Below are positions 16,866 through 25,946 of a DNA stretch of 64,000 nt, piece by piece (within the stretch, counting starts at the first letter, position 1; each line of letters opens with the position of its first letter). Source of the DNA: Nitrosarchaeum sp. (GTDB lineage Archaea > Thermoproteota > Nitrososphaeria > Nitrososphaerales > Nitrosopumilaceae); NCBI GenBank assembly GCA_021414365.1, contig JAIOOR010000024.1, forward strand, positions 29,863 to 93,862. Reading direction: 5' to 3'. A program made the translations under genes and the position numbers. Under the pieces are notes generated by a model. That model worked only from the letters and a program-made list of their open reading frames with translations. It was not told the origin of the DNA and made no database searches.

Positions 16866-17833
16866 TTATTTATTGCCCCCTCTTTAATTTTGAGCATTTT
16901 TGTTACAAGTACATGTGCAATCACATTAATTACTACAGCAATAAGAAGCAGAATTAATGCAATGCCAATCAGAGCAGGCATGTGGAGTGATGCAGGGGAA
17001 GCCTCAACGAATTCATTTGCAATAATACTTGACATGGTCTGACTTGGTGCAAATAATGAAGAAGGAATTGCGCCAATACCTGTTGCATTTCCAATCAACA
17101 TTGTAACTGCCATTGTTTCACCAACTGCTCTTCCAAGACCTAAGATAGAAGCGCCGATTAGACCAGTTTTCGAGTAAGGAAAAACAGCTAGCTTGAACAT
17201 CTCCCATTTGGTTGCACCAAGCATGTAAGCTGCTTCTCTTTGTTGTTGTGGAACAGCTTTCATTATTTCTCTAGAAACTGCAGAAACAGTAGGAATGATC
17301 ATTATTGCCAGAACTACACTTGCAGTAATAATGTCCAAACCAAACGGATTTCCTGAAAATAACCAAACATTGTCTCCAAACATATTATGCAGAGGGGTTT
17401 CAATCCAATCCTTGAAATAAATTCTAAAAACCAGTAATCCCCACAAACCATAAATAATACTTGGAATTGCGGCCAAGAGTTCTACTAAAAATCCTAGAGG
17501 TCCACCAATTTTTGGAGGAGCGTCTGAGATAAACATCGCAATTGCTATACTCAAAGGAACGCCAATTGCCATAGCTATAGCAGAGGTAGCCAAAGTTCCC
17601 AAAATATAAGGTAAAGCACCAAAGGACTCCCTACCTTCAACTGCATTCCAATCAGTTTTTGTGATAAATGATAATCCTTCTTCTTCCCAAATAGGAGCAG
17701 ATTGTGTAATTAATTGAAATGCCATTAAAGCAACAACCACCAAAACATATGATCCGGCAAGAGTTGCACCTATTTTGAATGCCTTATCTGAAAGTATTCG
17801 CCTTTTTTTTATTGCCAGATTTGCATTAGCCAT
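16862..17833 (-). CDS. pstC: Phosphate ABC transporter permease PstC
   Basis: A 323-residue permease and the first gene of the pstCAB-phoU operon. It has about six membrane spans and the EAA loop 'VPQQQREAAYMLGATKWEM', followed by 'GLGRAVGETMAVTMLIGN', a PstC hallmark. The operon lacks pstS, which sits 1.2 kb away as its own unit (19,042). Transcription starts in a 116-base region shared with the divergent PhoU-AbrB gene. Confidence 0.95.
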   Translation of the reverse strand: MANANLAIKKRRILSDKAFKIGATLAGSYVLVVVALMAFQLITQSAPIWEEEGLSFITKTDWNAVEGRESFGALPYILGTLATSAIAMAIGVPLSIAIAMFISDAPPKIGGPLGFLVELLAAIPSIIYGLWGLLVFRIYFKDWIETPLHNMFGDNVWLFSGNPFGLDIITASVVLAIMIIPTVSAVSREIMKAVPQQQREAAYMLGATKWEMFKLAVFPYSKTGLIGASILGLGRAVGETMAVTMLIGNATGIGAIPSSLFAPSQTMSSIIANEFVEASPASLHMPALIGIALILLLIAVVINVIAHVLVTKMLKIKEGAINN

Positions 17834-17892
17834 AAAAAGATAATGCAGGTATAGGATATCTAAGATCCCACCATACTTTATGAGGTGATCAT

Positions 17893-17906
17893 ATTTCTAT
17901 ATAGAT
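17893..17906. promoter_or_regulatory. Probable shared TATA element between pstC and PhoU-AbrB
   Basis: The 8-bp palindrome CTATATAG (17,897-17,904) lies about 46 bases upstream of the PhoU-AbrB ATG and 64 upstream of the pstC ATG. As a palindrome it could serve either direction. The same octamer occurs upstream of pstS, the SixA-like gene and the Lys-rich protein gene in this window. Confidence 0.4.
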
Positions 17907-17949
17907 CGTCAGCTAAATTGTAATTAAGAAATTTTGAATACTAAGATCA

Positions 17950-18993
17950 ATGGAGATCATAGAAAACACAAAGCAAACAAGAAAAATTCAGCTAAGTGGT
18001 GGATCTACGTACATTATATCATTACCAAAAGAATGGGTTGAAGAATTAAAAATTAAAGTTGGAGAAAACGTAACTATTGTAAAAAATTCAAATCATTCAC
18101 TAACACTATTTCCAAGAGAACAGGATAAGTATAGAAAAGAAACGATTGCGATAATATGTCCAAATCAAAAAGAATCAGGAGGTTCAATTAAGCGAAAAAT
18201 CATAGCAGCATATCTTGCAGGATACAAAACAATTCAGATAAAAACAAAAGGAATGAAAATTAATTCAGAACACTCCAAAAGTGTTAGAGAGTTGGTTCGC
18301 TCATCAATGATTGGAACAGAAATTGTAGAATCAAGCTCCGAGGCAATGACCATTCAAATTTTAACTAGATTACCAGAGTTATCATTTGAGACTGCACTAA
18401 AAAGGATGTTTTTAATGGCAACAAACATGGTAAAAGAGGCAATTGAAGCTTTAGAAGAAGTGGATTTGTCTCATGCAAGTGAAATTGTCAATATGGATGA
18501 CGAAGTAGACAGATTCGGACTTTACATGAGAAGAAATCTAGTTTTGGCAATTGGAAACGAAAACATACTTCAAGATATGGGATTAAAAAAACCTGCAGAT
18601 TGTATTGAATATAGAACCATAGTAAGTAAAATAGAAAGAATAGGAGATCATGCAAGATTAATTGCAAAGAGAATTAAATTCATTGAAGAAAAAATAGACC
18701 CAAAAACAATAATAAAAATTAAAAAATTATCTGAAAAGTCACTTGAAGTATTTGAAGAGTCAATTACAGCTGTACAAAATCATGATTTTCAAACAGGTGA
18801 AAACGTTGCAGAAAAGGTAAGCAAAATAATTGAAGAGGAAAAAGACATCATGTCAAAGATTAAAGACAATGAAAAAAATGCCACCGTAATAAGATTTGTT
18901 TTAGAAGACTTGAGAAGAATTGCAGAATATTCAAGCGATATTGCAGAAGTTGCCATAGATGAAAATATTCATAATATCGTCATTGAAGAGTAA
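17950..18993 (+). CDS. PhoU-domain regulator with N-terminal AbrB/SpoVT-type DNA-binding domain
   Basis: A 347-residue fusion found in archaea. Residues about 10-55 are a swapped-hairpin AbrB-like domain ('KIQLSGGSTYIISLPKEW', then 'KVGENVTIVKNSNHSLTLF'). Residues about 120-340 are two PhoU repeats, with 'IVSKIERIGDHARLIAKRI' carrying the metal motif. The architecture implies a phosphate-responsive DNA-binding regulator. It is transcribed divergently from pstCAB-phoU and faces pstS, so it is the natural candidate to control both; this is inference from position. Confidence 0.92.
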   Translation: MEIIENTKQTRKIQLSGGSTYIISLPKEWVEELKIKVGENVTIVKNSNHSLTLFPREQDKYRKETIAIICPNQKESGGSIKRKIIAAYLAGYKTIQIKTKGMKINSEHSKSVRELVRSSMIGTEIVESSSEAMTIQILTRLPELSFETALKRMFLMATNMVKEAIEALEEVDLSHASEIVNMDDEVDRFGLYMRRNLVLAIGNENILQDMGLKKPADCIEYRTIVSKIERIGDHARLIAKRIKFIEEKIDPKTIIKIKKLSEKSLEVFEESITAVQNHDFQTGENVAEKVSKIIEEEKDIMSKIKDNEKNATVIRFVLEDLRRIAEYSSDIAEVAIDENIHNIVIEE

Positions 18994-19041
18994 AATACAA
19001 ATAAAATATTTTAATTAAAAAAATAAAAAAGAAAAAAAGGA

Positions 19042-20322
19042 CTAGATTTTAAGAATGCCTTGTTGAACTAAGTATTGTAGACCTTTTATGTAGTCGTCAT
19101 CTGAGATACTGCCTTCTGCCCACCATTTTGCATTGTTTCTAATCCAGTCAGGAATTTTAGAACCTGATGTTGGACTTGAACTTGTTGCTGGTGAACTCAT
19201 TGAATCTGCAGAATCACCAGTCCAAATTACTTGACCATTGTATTTTACCATCTGTAAACCTTTTTGGTCTAAAGAAACAACTTGACTAGGAATTGGTGCA
19301 TACAATAAACCACTTGAAGATTCTTGGCCTTTAGTGACCATCCAATTAATCATGTGAATTACGGCTTTCGCTTCTTCCATGTTCTTTGTTACTTTTCCTA
19401 GATCATTGTATACAAGTAGATATGAGAAACTTGCAATTGGGTATGATTTAGGACCAGGTGCATTTACAATAGATACCTTAGACCAATCACCATCTGCGGC
19501 TGGAAGTTTATCTACAATTCCTGCGGCAGCTTGACTAGCACCTTCAATAGATGGTTCAAGAAAAGCGGTTTTGTCAGCGTTTTGAACAGACGTATAACTC
19601 ATTTTTGTTTGAAATGCATATGCTAGTTCAACATAACCTACAGAATATTTAGTAGATTTTACGATTGCTGCAACACCTTCGTTTCCTTTACCGGCTAACC
19701 CTATTGGCCATGGTACGGATTTTCCAAATCCGATTTTTTTACCCCAACCATTTGGGTCAGCTTTTGAAAGATAGTCAGTGAAGACAAATGTGGTTCCAGA
19801 ACCATCTGAACGATGTACAACATTGATTCCTTTATCAGGAAGATTTACCCCAGGATTAATATTTTTAATCGCTGGATCTTGCCAATTTGTGATTCTTCCC
19901 TGATAAATATCAGAGATTATCTGTCCAGTTAATTTCAGTCCACCTGCTGGGACTTCTGGAATGTTGTATACTATTGTAACAGCCCCAATAGTTTCAGGGA
20001 TGTGTAGAGTTCCTGGAGCTAATCCAGCTTCAGATGTAGTCATTGGTGCATCAGAGGCTGCAAAGTTGACAGTTTTTTCAATGTGCTGTTTAATTCCACC
20101 ACCACTTCCAATTGATTGATAGTTTAGATTTACATTTGGATAAGCTGCATTGTAGTCAACTCTCCATAAATCAATCAGAGGGAATGGGAATGTTGCACCA
20201 GCTCCATTGAGGTTGATTGTCCCTTTTGGTGTATCTGGCATAGATGCGGCATTTGCGTTAAGTGGTGCTATGACGGCAACTATAGTTGCGATCATAAGCA
20301 ACAGTGTTATTTTTGAATTCAT
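19042..20322 (-). CDS. pstS: Phosphate-binding protein PstS with C-terminal 'NNAKWW' module
   Basis: The 426-residue extracellular phosphate receptor of the Pst importer. It has a signal peptide ('ITLLLMIATIVAVIAPLNA') and phosphate-binding loops 'GAGATFPFPLIDLWR', 'SIGSGGGIKQHI' and 'VHRSDGSGTTFVFTDYLS'. After the binding fold a linker of Ser/Thr/Pro leads to 'IPDWIRNNAKWWAEG' and 'YIKGLQYLVQQGILKI', the module also present in the 4,062 gene. Here it occupies the place of an anchor, suggesting it tethers the receptor to the cell surface (inference). The gene is monocistronic. Confidence 0.96.
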   Translation of the reverse strand: MNSKITLLLMIATIVAVIAPLNANAASMPDTPKGTINLNGAGATFPFPLIDLWRVDYNAAYPNVNLNYQSIGSGGGIKQHIEKTVNFAASDAPMTTSEAGLAPGTLHIPETIGAVTIVYNIPEVPAGGLKLTGQIISDIYQGRITNWQDPAIKNINPGVNLPDKGINVVHRSDGSGTTFVFTDYLSKADPNGWGKKIGFGKSVPWPIGLAGKGNEGVAAIVKSTKYSVGYVELAYAFQTKMSYTSVQNADKTAFLEPSIEGASQAAAGIVDKLPAADGDWSKVSIVNAPGPKSYPIASFSYLLVYNDLGKVTKNMEEAKAVIHMINWMVTKGQESSSGLLYAPIPSQVVSLDQKGLQMVKYNGQVIWTGDSADSMSSPATSSSPTSGSKIPDWIRNNAKWWAEGSISDDDYIKGLQYLVQQGILKI

Positions 20323-20395
20323 TAAAAAAATGTACTCTCCAGTTTATTTAGCAATATCAATCATAGATTACGAAAGATCAATACAGATCTATTAA

Positions 20396-20403
20396 CTATA
20401 TAG
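20396..20403. promoter_or_regulatory. CTATATAG palindrome upstream of pstS
   Basis: Sits 74 bases before the pstS ATG (minus strand), in an AT-rich stretch. Likely the TATA box or an overlapping operator. The intergenic stretch 20,323-20,618 holds nothing else I can name. Confidence 0.35.
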
Positions 20404-20618
20404 ACATAAAATTAATTATAAGATCTTAGGTGTATCAACACGGATATTCAGATAATTCTGCATATTCATCTAATTTTTCATCTATGATGTGTAAGTGATA
20501 AAGAGGGGATTTACTAATGGACAAATTAAGACATCTCTTTGGTATTAAGGTATGAAATTAATCATGAATATAAAAGAATAATAAATGAATCACATTATAT
20601 AAATTGCAAAATTTGAGG

Positions 20619-21374
20619 CTAAGGAAACGAATTCAGTACAGCAGCATAACTTGCAAAACGGTGATTTTTTGGATTTACTAATTTTTGATGGTATTTTTTG
20701 ATCGTTCTACCAGTGGCACCATTTAGTCCAAGTGGTCCATGGACAAATTTCTCTTTATTTGCCCAATTCAAAACCTCATCAGTTGGACTGTAATAGTTTA
20801 CAATTTTACTTTTAATTATTTTATCAAAGAGTTTCTCATATTTTTTTGATGATGGAATATCACTGGTAATTGATGCACCAAAAAGATGCACGCTTTCAAT
20901 AATTCCATTATTTTGACTTTTTTTTGCCAAGTATTCTACAGTACTTAGAATTACTTGAGAACCTAAAGAGTGTCCCATGAGACGAATTTTTGTTGTAGGA
21001 CTTAGAGATTTAAAATATTCAATGAACATGGAGAGATTACGACCGTTTTTCTTTGCAATAATTTGACCTGCTGAAAGTGCACGTTTTACATATTTTTGTA
21101 AATGTGCTCCAGTAGTGTTTGAATCATAACTAAACCCAACAACAGGAAAACTATAACCTAAATGTGACAATCTGTTTTTTGCCAGAACTGTCTTTGCTAT
21201 TGCACCAGCATTATTATTTCTTAGTCCATGAATCATTATAACAAGTTCTTTGGAGCCAACAAGTTTTTCAAAATCTTTTTTAGGGTATAAAAAATATGAA
21301 TTATTTTTAATGGTCTTACCATATGTAAGATCATAGTATCCTCTAGTGGATATTCTTGGAATGATTTTAGTCAT
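20619..21374 (-). CDS. Alpha/beta-hydrolase, esterase/lipase type
   Basis: A 251-residue cytoplasmic hydrolase. The nucleophile elbow 'LMGHSLGSQVILS' (GxSxG) and the oxyanion motif 'VIMIHGLRNNNAG' are clear; an acid in 'YYSPTDEVLNWANKE' and the late 'NPKNHRFASY' His complete a triad. It resembles DUF900-type hydrolases, but the substrate is unknown. The start overlaps the metG stop by four bases, so it is translated with methionyl-tRNA synthetase; no shared chemistry is obvious. Confidence 0.8.
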   Translation of the reverse strand: MTKIIPRISTRGYYDLTYGKTIKNNSYFLYPKKDFEKLVGSKELVIMIHGLRNNNAGAIAKTVLAKNRLSHLGYSFPVVGFSYDSNTTGAHLQKYVKRALSAGQIIAKKNGRNLSMFIEYFKSLSPTTKIRLMGHSLGSQVILSTVEYLAKKSQNNGIIESVHLFGASITSDIPSSKKYEKLFDKIIKSKIVNYYSPTDEVLNWANKEKFVHGPLGLNGATGRTIKKYHQKLVNPKNHRFASYAAVLNSFP

Positions 21375-23026
21375 TGTGACGGACCGAGTAGTTTTTTGTA
21401 TTTAGCAATATCTGTCTCTTCAACTTTAACAAATAACGGAGTTGCATCACCTAAAACATGCCCTGGTTTTACACCAATGTCAGATATTGAATCCCATTTG
21501 TTTTCATTTACTTTACCAGAAAATCCAAGCTGTTCCCAAATTTTTTGAGATGATACAGGTAGAAATGGGAAAAGAGCGATGGCTATACTGCGTGCCGCAT
21601 TTACAGATAAAAACACACAGTTTGCAGTTCCAAGTCCTTTCTTCCAGGGTTCTTTGTGTTGGAAATATTGATTGAAGTAAGATGAAAACTCCATGATTTT
21701 CTTTAGAGCCCTATCCAGATGATTTTGCTCCATTAGAATTCCTAGTTCTTCTGCAAGGATTTTTATTTTATTTTCAGCCTCAGTGTCTTTTTCGTCATAG
21801 ATTTCAGTTTCTGGAATTACTCCATCAAATGCTTTTTTTGTAAATCCCAATGCACGATTAACAAAGTTTCCAAGATTTCCAATCAATTCAGAATTAATTC
21901 TATTTGTAAATTCATCCCAATCAAAATTTAAATCATCTTGAGAGTACGGATTTATTGCAATTAGATAATATCTCAAATAATCTGCAGGATAGTATTCTAA
22001 GAATTGCTTTAGTCCAATGTACCAGTTTCTGCTTTTTGAGATTTTCTTTGATTGTAATGTGAGATGGCCTCTTGTTGGGATAAAGTCAGGCAACTTGTAT
22101 TCGCGGTTTAATCCCAAACGCATTGCAGGTAAGAATAGAAAATGATGATAAACGATATCTTTGCCAATAAAATGATAGATATCTGCAGAATTCCAAAACT
22201 CTTTTCCGTTAATTCCTTTATCATTAAGAAATTTTATTGCTGTTGAAATGTATGCCAAGTGATTATCAAACCAACCATAGAATACTTTGTCTTTGGTGCC
22301 ATCAATTGGGACTGGAACTCCCCAAGAAATATCACGTGTGATATCCCAATCAATTAGTCCTGATTTTATCCAGTTTTGAACATATTTTTTGACATCTTTT
22401 TGTAGATTCTCATTTTCATCTAGCCATTTGTATAACGCATCACCAAAATTTTTTAGTTTGAAAAAGAAATGAGTTGTTTTTTCTTTGGTAGGAGTTTGTC
22501 CACATATAGAACATTTTGGATCAGATATTTCTTCAGGAACACGTCCACAGCTTTCACAAAGATCAGAATATTGATCAGGCGCATTACAATACGGGCATAC
22601 TCCTTTGACATATCTATCTGGAAGGAATTTTTTGTCATTATTGCAGTAAAATTGAATAATTTCTTTTTCATATAGGTGTCCTGCAGAGTTGAGTTTGTTA
22701 AACACATCTTGAACAAATGCTATATTTTCAGGAGAGCTTGTTTTGTAAAAAAAATCAAAATCAATTCCAAATGCAGTAAAATCATCATAATCACGTTTAT
22801 TCCAAAATGCAACATATTCTGATGGTGTCTTTCCTTCTTTTTCAGATTGGATCAAAATAGGCGTACCAAAATCATCTGATGCACAAAAATAGTATGCCTC
22901 AACGCCTTTTAGTTTTAGGAATCTTGTTGTGACATCAGCTGGCAAGTATGTGGATGCAACGTGTCCGAGATGAATTTCTCCGTTGGCATAAGGTAGAGCA
23001 CTAGTAATGATTGCTTTGTTTTTCAT
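21371..23026 (-). CDS. metG: Methionyl-tRNA synthetase
   Basis: Charges tRNA-Met. 551 residues with the HIGH motif 'GEIHLGHVASTYLPAD' near the N-terminus, a knuckle domain with several cysteines ('CPYCNAPDQYSDLCESCG' and 'CSICG') that binds zinc, and the KMSKS loop as 'KISKSRNWYI'. A helical anticodon-binding domain follows. The C-terminal tRNA-binding (Trbp111-like) domain is absent, as in several archaea where it is a separate gene. Family is certain. Confidence 0.97.
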   Translation of the reverse strand: MKNKAIITSALPYANGEIHLGHVASTYLPADVTTRFLKLKGVEAYYFCASDDFGTPILIQSEKEGKTPSEYVAFWNKRDYDDFTAFGIDFDFFYKTSSPENIAFVQDVFNKLNSAGHLYEKEIIQFYCNNDKKFLPDRYVKGVCPYCNAPDQYSDLCESCGRVPEEISDPKCSICGQTPTKEKTTHFFFKLKNFGDALYKWLDENENLQKDVKKYVQNWIKSGLIDWDITRDISWGVPVPIDGTKDKVFYGWFDNHLAYISTAIKFLNDKGINGKEFWNSADIYHFIGKDIVYHHFLFLPAMRLGLNREYKLPDFIPTRGHLTLQSKKISKSRNWYIGLKQFLEYYPADYLRYYLIAINPYSQDDLNFDWDEFTNRINSELIGNLGNFVNRALGFTKKAFDGVIPETEIYDEKDTEAENKIKILAEELGILMEQNHLDRALKKIMEFSSYFNQYFQHKEPWKKGLGTANCVFLSVNAARSIAIALFPFLPVSSQKIWEQLGFSGKVNENKWDSISDIGVKPGHVLGDATPLFVKVEETDIAKYKKLLGPSQ

Positions 23027-23062
23027 CAGTTATACTTTGGAATCCATGTGGAGTTAAGAAGT

Positions 23063-24304
23063 TTACCAGCTGTGAGAATATTTGACTTGCTCTGGAGTTA
23101 GCTTGTCAATTTTTACATCCATTGCCTTTAGGGCATCAACTGCAACTTGTTTATCTATTTCCTCAGGTACATTGATTATTTTATTTCCAATTTTTGTGTG
23201 GTTTTTAAGAATATACAAAACAGAAAGAATTTGATTAGAAAATGACTGTGCCATTACTTCTGGTGGGTGTCCTTCTGCTGCAACAAGATTTGCCAGTCTT
23301 CCTTCGCCAATAAGATAAACGTGTTTTCCATTTTTGAGAGTACATTCATCAAGGTTTGCTCTAACTCTTTTTACAGATTTTGATTCTTTTAGCAAAAACT
23401 TGCTATCAATTTCAACATCAAAGTGACCAACGTTTCCCATTATTGCGCCATTTTTCATTTGCAAGATGTGTTCTTTTCTAATTACACTAGTCATTCCAGT
23501 ACAAGTGATGAATATGTCACCTAATTTGCAAGCTTGTGCCATTGGCATTACTTCAAATCCATCCATGTGAGCTTCTAATGCTTTTATCGGATCAATTTCA
23601 GTAACTAATACTTTTGAACCCATTCCATGACATCTTGCTGCGACACCGCGTCCTACCCAACCATAACCAACAACTACAACTCTTTTGGATGCCATAAGTA
23701 AATTCATTGCACGTAGATATCCATCGATAGTACTTTGTCCAGTACCATATCGATTATCAAACATATGTTTTGTGTATGCTTCATTGACCAAGATTACAGG
23801 GTAGCGCAGCTTGCCTTGATTTTCGACTGCTCTAATTCTAGTTACACCAGCAGTTGTCTCTTCGGTTGCACCGAGTATTTTCATATTTTTGTATCTATTA
23901 TCAAAATGTGCTTTTACGTTCATGTCAGCACCATCATCAGTCAAAATTGTTGGTTTGTGATTCAACACTTGATCAATACACCAATCATATTCTTTTATAG
24001 ACTGACCGTGCCATGCATAAACATGAATTCCTTGAGATGCTAAAAATGCAGCAATATCATCTTGGGTAGTGAGAGGATTTCCACCACAACATGCAACTGT
24101 CGCTCCAAGCTCCTTTGCACCCATTAAGAGAACAGATGTCTCCTTTGTAATATGCAAACAGAATCCCAAAGTAATGCCTTTGAGAGGCTTTGATTTTTTT
24201 AATCTGTTAATGGTATTATCTAAAATTTGCATGTGAGATCTAGCCCATTCATAAGATAATTTACCATCTTGAATCAATTTTTTACTAGACTTTACCTTGC
24301 TCAA
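23063..24304 (-). CDS. ahcY: S-adenosylhomocysteine hydrolase
   Basis: Splits SAH to adenosine and homocysteine, clearing the product inhibitor of methyltransferases. 413 residues. Seen: the NAD-binding loop 'VVVVGYGWVGRGVAARCHG', substrate-site stretches 'DDGADMNVKAHFD' and 'NRYGTGQSTIDGYLRAMN', and 'NVGHFDVEID'. It lacks the insertion of eukaryotic and many bacterial enzymes, matching the shorter archaeal form. It sits upstream of metG on the same strand with a 36-base gap, grouping two methionine-cycle genes. Confidence 0.97.
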   Translation of the reverse strand: MSKVKSSKKLIQDGKLSYEWARSHMQILDNTINRLKKSKPLKGITLGFCLHITKETSVLLMGAKELGATVACCGGNPLTTQDDIAAFLASQGIHVYAWHGQSIKEYDWCIDQVLNHKPTILTDDGADMNVKAHFDNRYKNMKILGATEETTAGVTRIRAVENQGKLRYPVILVNEAYTKHMFDNRYGTGQSTIDGYLRAMNLLMASKRVVVVGYGWVGRGVAARCHGMGSKVLVTEIDPIKALEAHMDGFEVMPMAQACKLGDIFITCTGMTSVIRKEHILQMKNGAIMGNVGHFDVEIDSKFLLKESKSVKRVRANLDECTLKNGKHVYLIGEGRLANLVAAEGHPPEVMAQSFSNQILSVLYILKNHTKIGNKIINVPEEIDKQVAVDALKAMDVKIDKLTPEQVKYSHSW

Positions 24305-24382
24305 TGCATTTTGGCAACATAAAGACTATAAAATTCTATCATGCGAATCTAAATAAATGACAAAATTATAAAATTAGCAAGT

Positions 24383-24685
24383 ATGGCTTGGAAGAAAATT
24401 GCAGAAAAAGGTGACATCGCAGATGGAAAAGGCAAGGCCTATAAAATTGATGGAAAACAAATTGCAATATTTAATCAAAATGGATATCATGCGTTAGATG
24501 ATCTTTGTGTTCATCAAGATGGATCACTTGCACCAGGTAAACTTGATGGAGATATTGTAGAGTGTCCATTACATTTTTGGCATTACAACATCAAATCAGG
24601 AGAACTGAAAGACTATCTCTAGGAGGTAAAATTAGCAACGTATCGTGTTGAAGCTAGAAATGATGGTATTTACGTAGACGTCTAA
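24383..24685 (+). pseudogene. Rieske [2Fe-2S] ferredoxin-like protein interrupted by in-frame TAG
   Basis: A small stand-alone Rieske protein (NirD/BphF type) that would carry electrons through a 2Fe-2S cluster. Both cluster motifs are intact: 'LCVHQDG' (CxH) and 'ECPLHFWHYN' (CxxH). The reading frame stops at a TAG (24,620-24,622) after 'SGELKDYL'. The same frame then continues without a break for 20 codons ('EVKLATYRVEARNDGIYVDV') to TAA at 24,683. Those 20 residues are the normal last beta strands of the fold. One base (for example AAG to TAG) would restore a 100-residue protein. It may be a recent nonsense mutation, a sequencing error, or readthrough. Confidence 0.85.
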
Positions 24686-24753
24686 ATTTTAAGATTAGAA
24701 TTTAAGAGCTTGAATATACAATTAGAAAATTAAACTACGAATGGATAAATTTT

Positions 24754-24761
24754 CTATATAG
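24754..24761. promoter_or_regulatory. Probable TATA element of the Lys-rich protein gene
   Basis: CTATATAG within the longer palindrome TTTCTATATAGAAA, 41 bases before the ATG at 24,802. Spacing is similar to that at the PhoU-AbrB gene. Confidence 0.4.
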
Positions 24762-24801
24762 AAAAAACACAAAATTATGTAATAATACTTATAAATCTAA
24801 A

Positions 24802-25161
24802 ATGGTTTCTGGAGTGGATATGACAGATATTGCATTTAAAGAAACCAAAAGCCAAGAAATATCTAAAATAAAAGAGGCAAAAAAAAGACTAGATGAAGCT
24901 AAGAGCGCATATAAAAAAGTCAAAGAAGATGTAAAGAAAAAACTAAAACAAATTAAAAAAGACAAACGTGCAAAAATCAAAGAAAATAAGAAATTAAAAA
25001 AATTGGCAGCAAAACAAAACAAAGAAGAGTTAGAAAAAAAAATTAAAGAAACAAAAAATGAAATCAAATTGGCAAAAATAGCTGCTAAAAATGAGGCAAA
25101 AACTAAGATTAAAAATGCAAAATCAAAATTAAAAGAGATTAAGAAAATATCTAAAAACTAA
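24802..25161 (+). CDS. Lys/Glu-rich coiled-coil protein
   Basis: A 119-residue protein made almost wholly of charged helical heptads ('KEAKKRLDEAKSAYKKVKE', 'KLAKIAAKNEAKTKIKNAK'). No family is recognised. The strong positive charge over the whole length could suit binding of nucleic acid or of polyphosphate; the latter is suggested only by the neighbouring CHAD gene, with which it converges and overlaps by four bases. An ATG at 24,820 is an alternative start. Confidence 0.65.
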   Translation: MVSGVDMTDIAFKETKSQEISKIKEAKKRLDEAKSAYKKVKEDVKKKLKQIKKDKRAKIKENKKLKKLAAKQNKEELEKKIKETKNEIKLAKIAAKNEAKTKIKNAKSKLKEIKKISKN

Positions 25162-25946
25162 CCATTTGTAGATAGAAGTGAATTGTGTTGAACCAATTTT
25201 TTAAAATTAGCATCTCTAGATTCTTTTTCAAGCAATATTAGTGGTTTTAAAGAATTGAATTTATCAATTTTTTTCTGAAAAAATAAAATGGTCATATCAT
25301 TATCATGAATGTCACCAAGGAGATCCTGTAGTTGTTTAAGATCTTTCAAAATTTGTGAGATAGAATCCTCGGGTAAAAATTCTAATAGATAACGTAATTT
25401 TTTAACAGTTTTTCTCATGGAGTGAAGTTCTTTAATTTTAGTTTGATCTTGTATAATTATAGGAAAATTCGTTTGAATTTCTAAAATAAGTTCAAGGCAT
25501 TTTTCGGTAAAGAACATGTTGATCTCATCAATAAAATTAAATTCTGAAATAGTTGGGACTTCTAATGTTAAAAGCAAAGAAGATTGGTTTAGAACGTCGA
25601 TAATCTTTTTTTCTCTTTGTTTTTTTAGATATTGAATGAACGTAAGTTCGGAAAACCCATAAAAAGAAATCTTCTCAGATAAAATATCATAATCTCTAAT
25701 TATACTACTGGATTTGAATAAAAGTTGATATTGTTTTACAAATTTTTTAATTTTCTTTTTTTTTAGATATTTTGATAAAATTTTATAAATTGTGGTCATT
25801 CTACGAATTGAAGTCCTAAGATCATGTATGTTATCAACTGAGGGGTCATTAACACAAACAGATAATCGGTGATGAGATTTTTTCATATGTTCTAAAAACA
25901 TTTGAAAAAAAGAAGCATTGAGGGAACTAATGTGAATTATTGTCAT
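25158..25946 (-). CDS. CHAD-domain protein (polyphosphate-binding family)
   Basis: A 262-residue helical protein whose two halves show the CHAD pattern of conserved His and basic residues: 'VDNIHDLRTSIRRMTTIYK' and 'LHSMRKTVKKLRYLLEFL', then 'LQDLLGDIHDNDMTILFF'. CHAD domains bind inorganic polyphosphate and often sit beside polyphosphate enzymes. Here its ATG overlaps the stop of a kinase-like gene by four bases, in an operon that also holds a Ppx/GppA phosphatase. Role as a polyphosphate-binding partner is strongly suggested but not proven. Confidence 0.87.
   Translation of the reverse strand: MTIIHISSLNASFFQMFLEHMKKSHHRLSVCVNDPSVDNIHDLRTSIRRMTTIYKILSKYLKKKKIKKFVKQYQLLFKSSSIIRDYDILSEKISFYGFSELTFIQYLKKQREKKIIDVLNQSSLLLTLEVPTISEFNFIDEINMFFTEKCLELILEIQTNFPIIIQDQTKIKELHSMRKTVKKLRYLLEFLPEDSISQILKDLKQLQDLLGDIHDNDMTILFFQKKIDKFNSLKPLILLEKESRDANFKKLVQHNSLLSTNG

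Noticed and set aside
24620..24622. TAG read as pyrrolysine in the Rieske gene
   Set aside because: No pyl genes seen, and the position is an ordinary surface turn.
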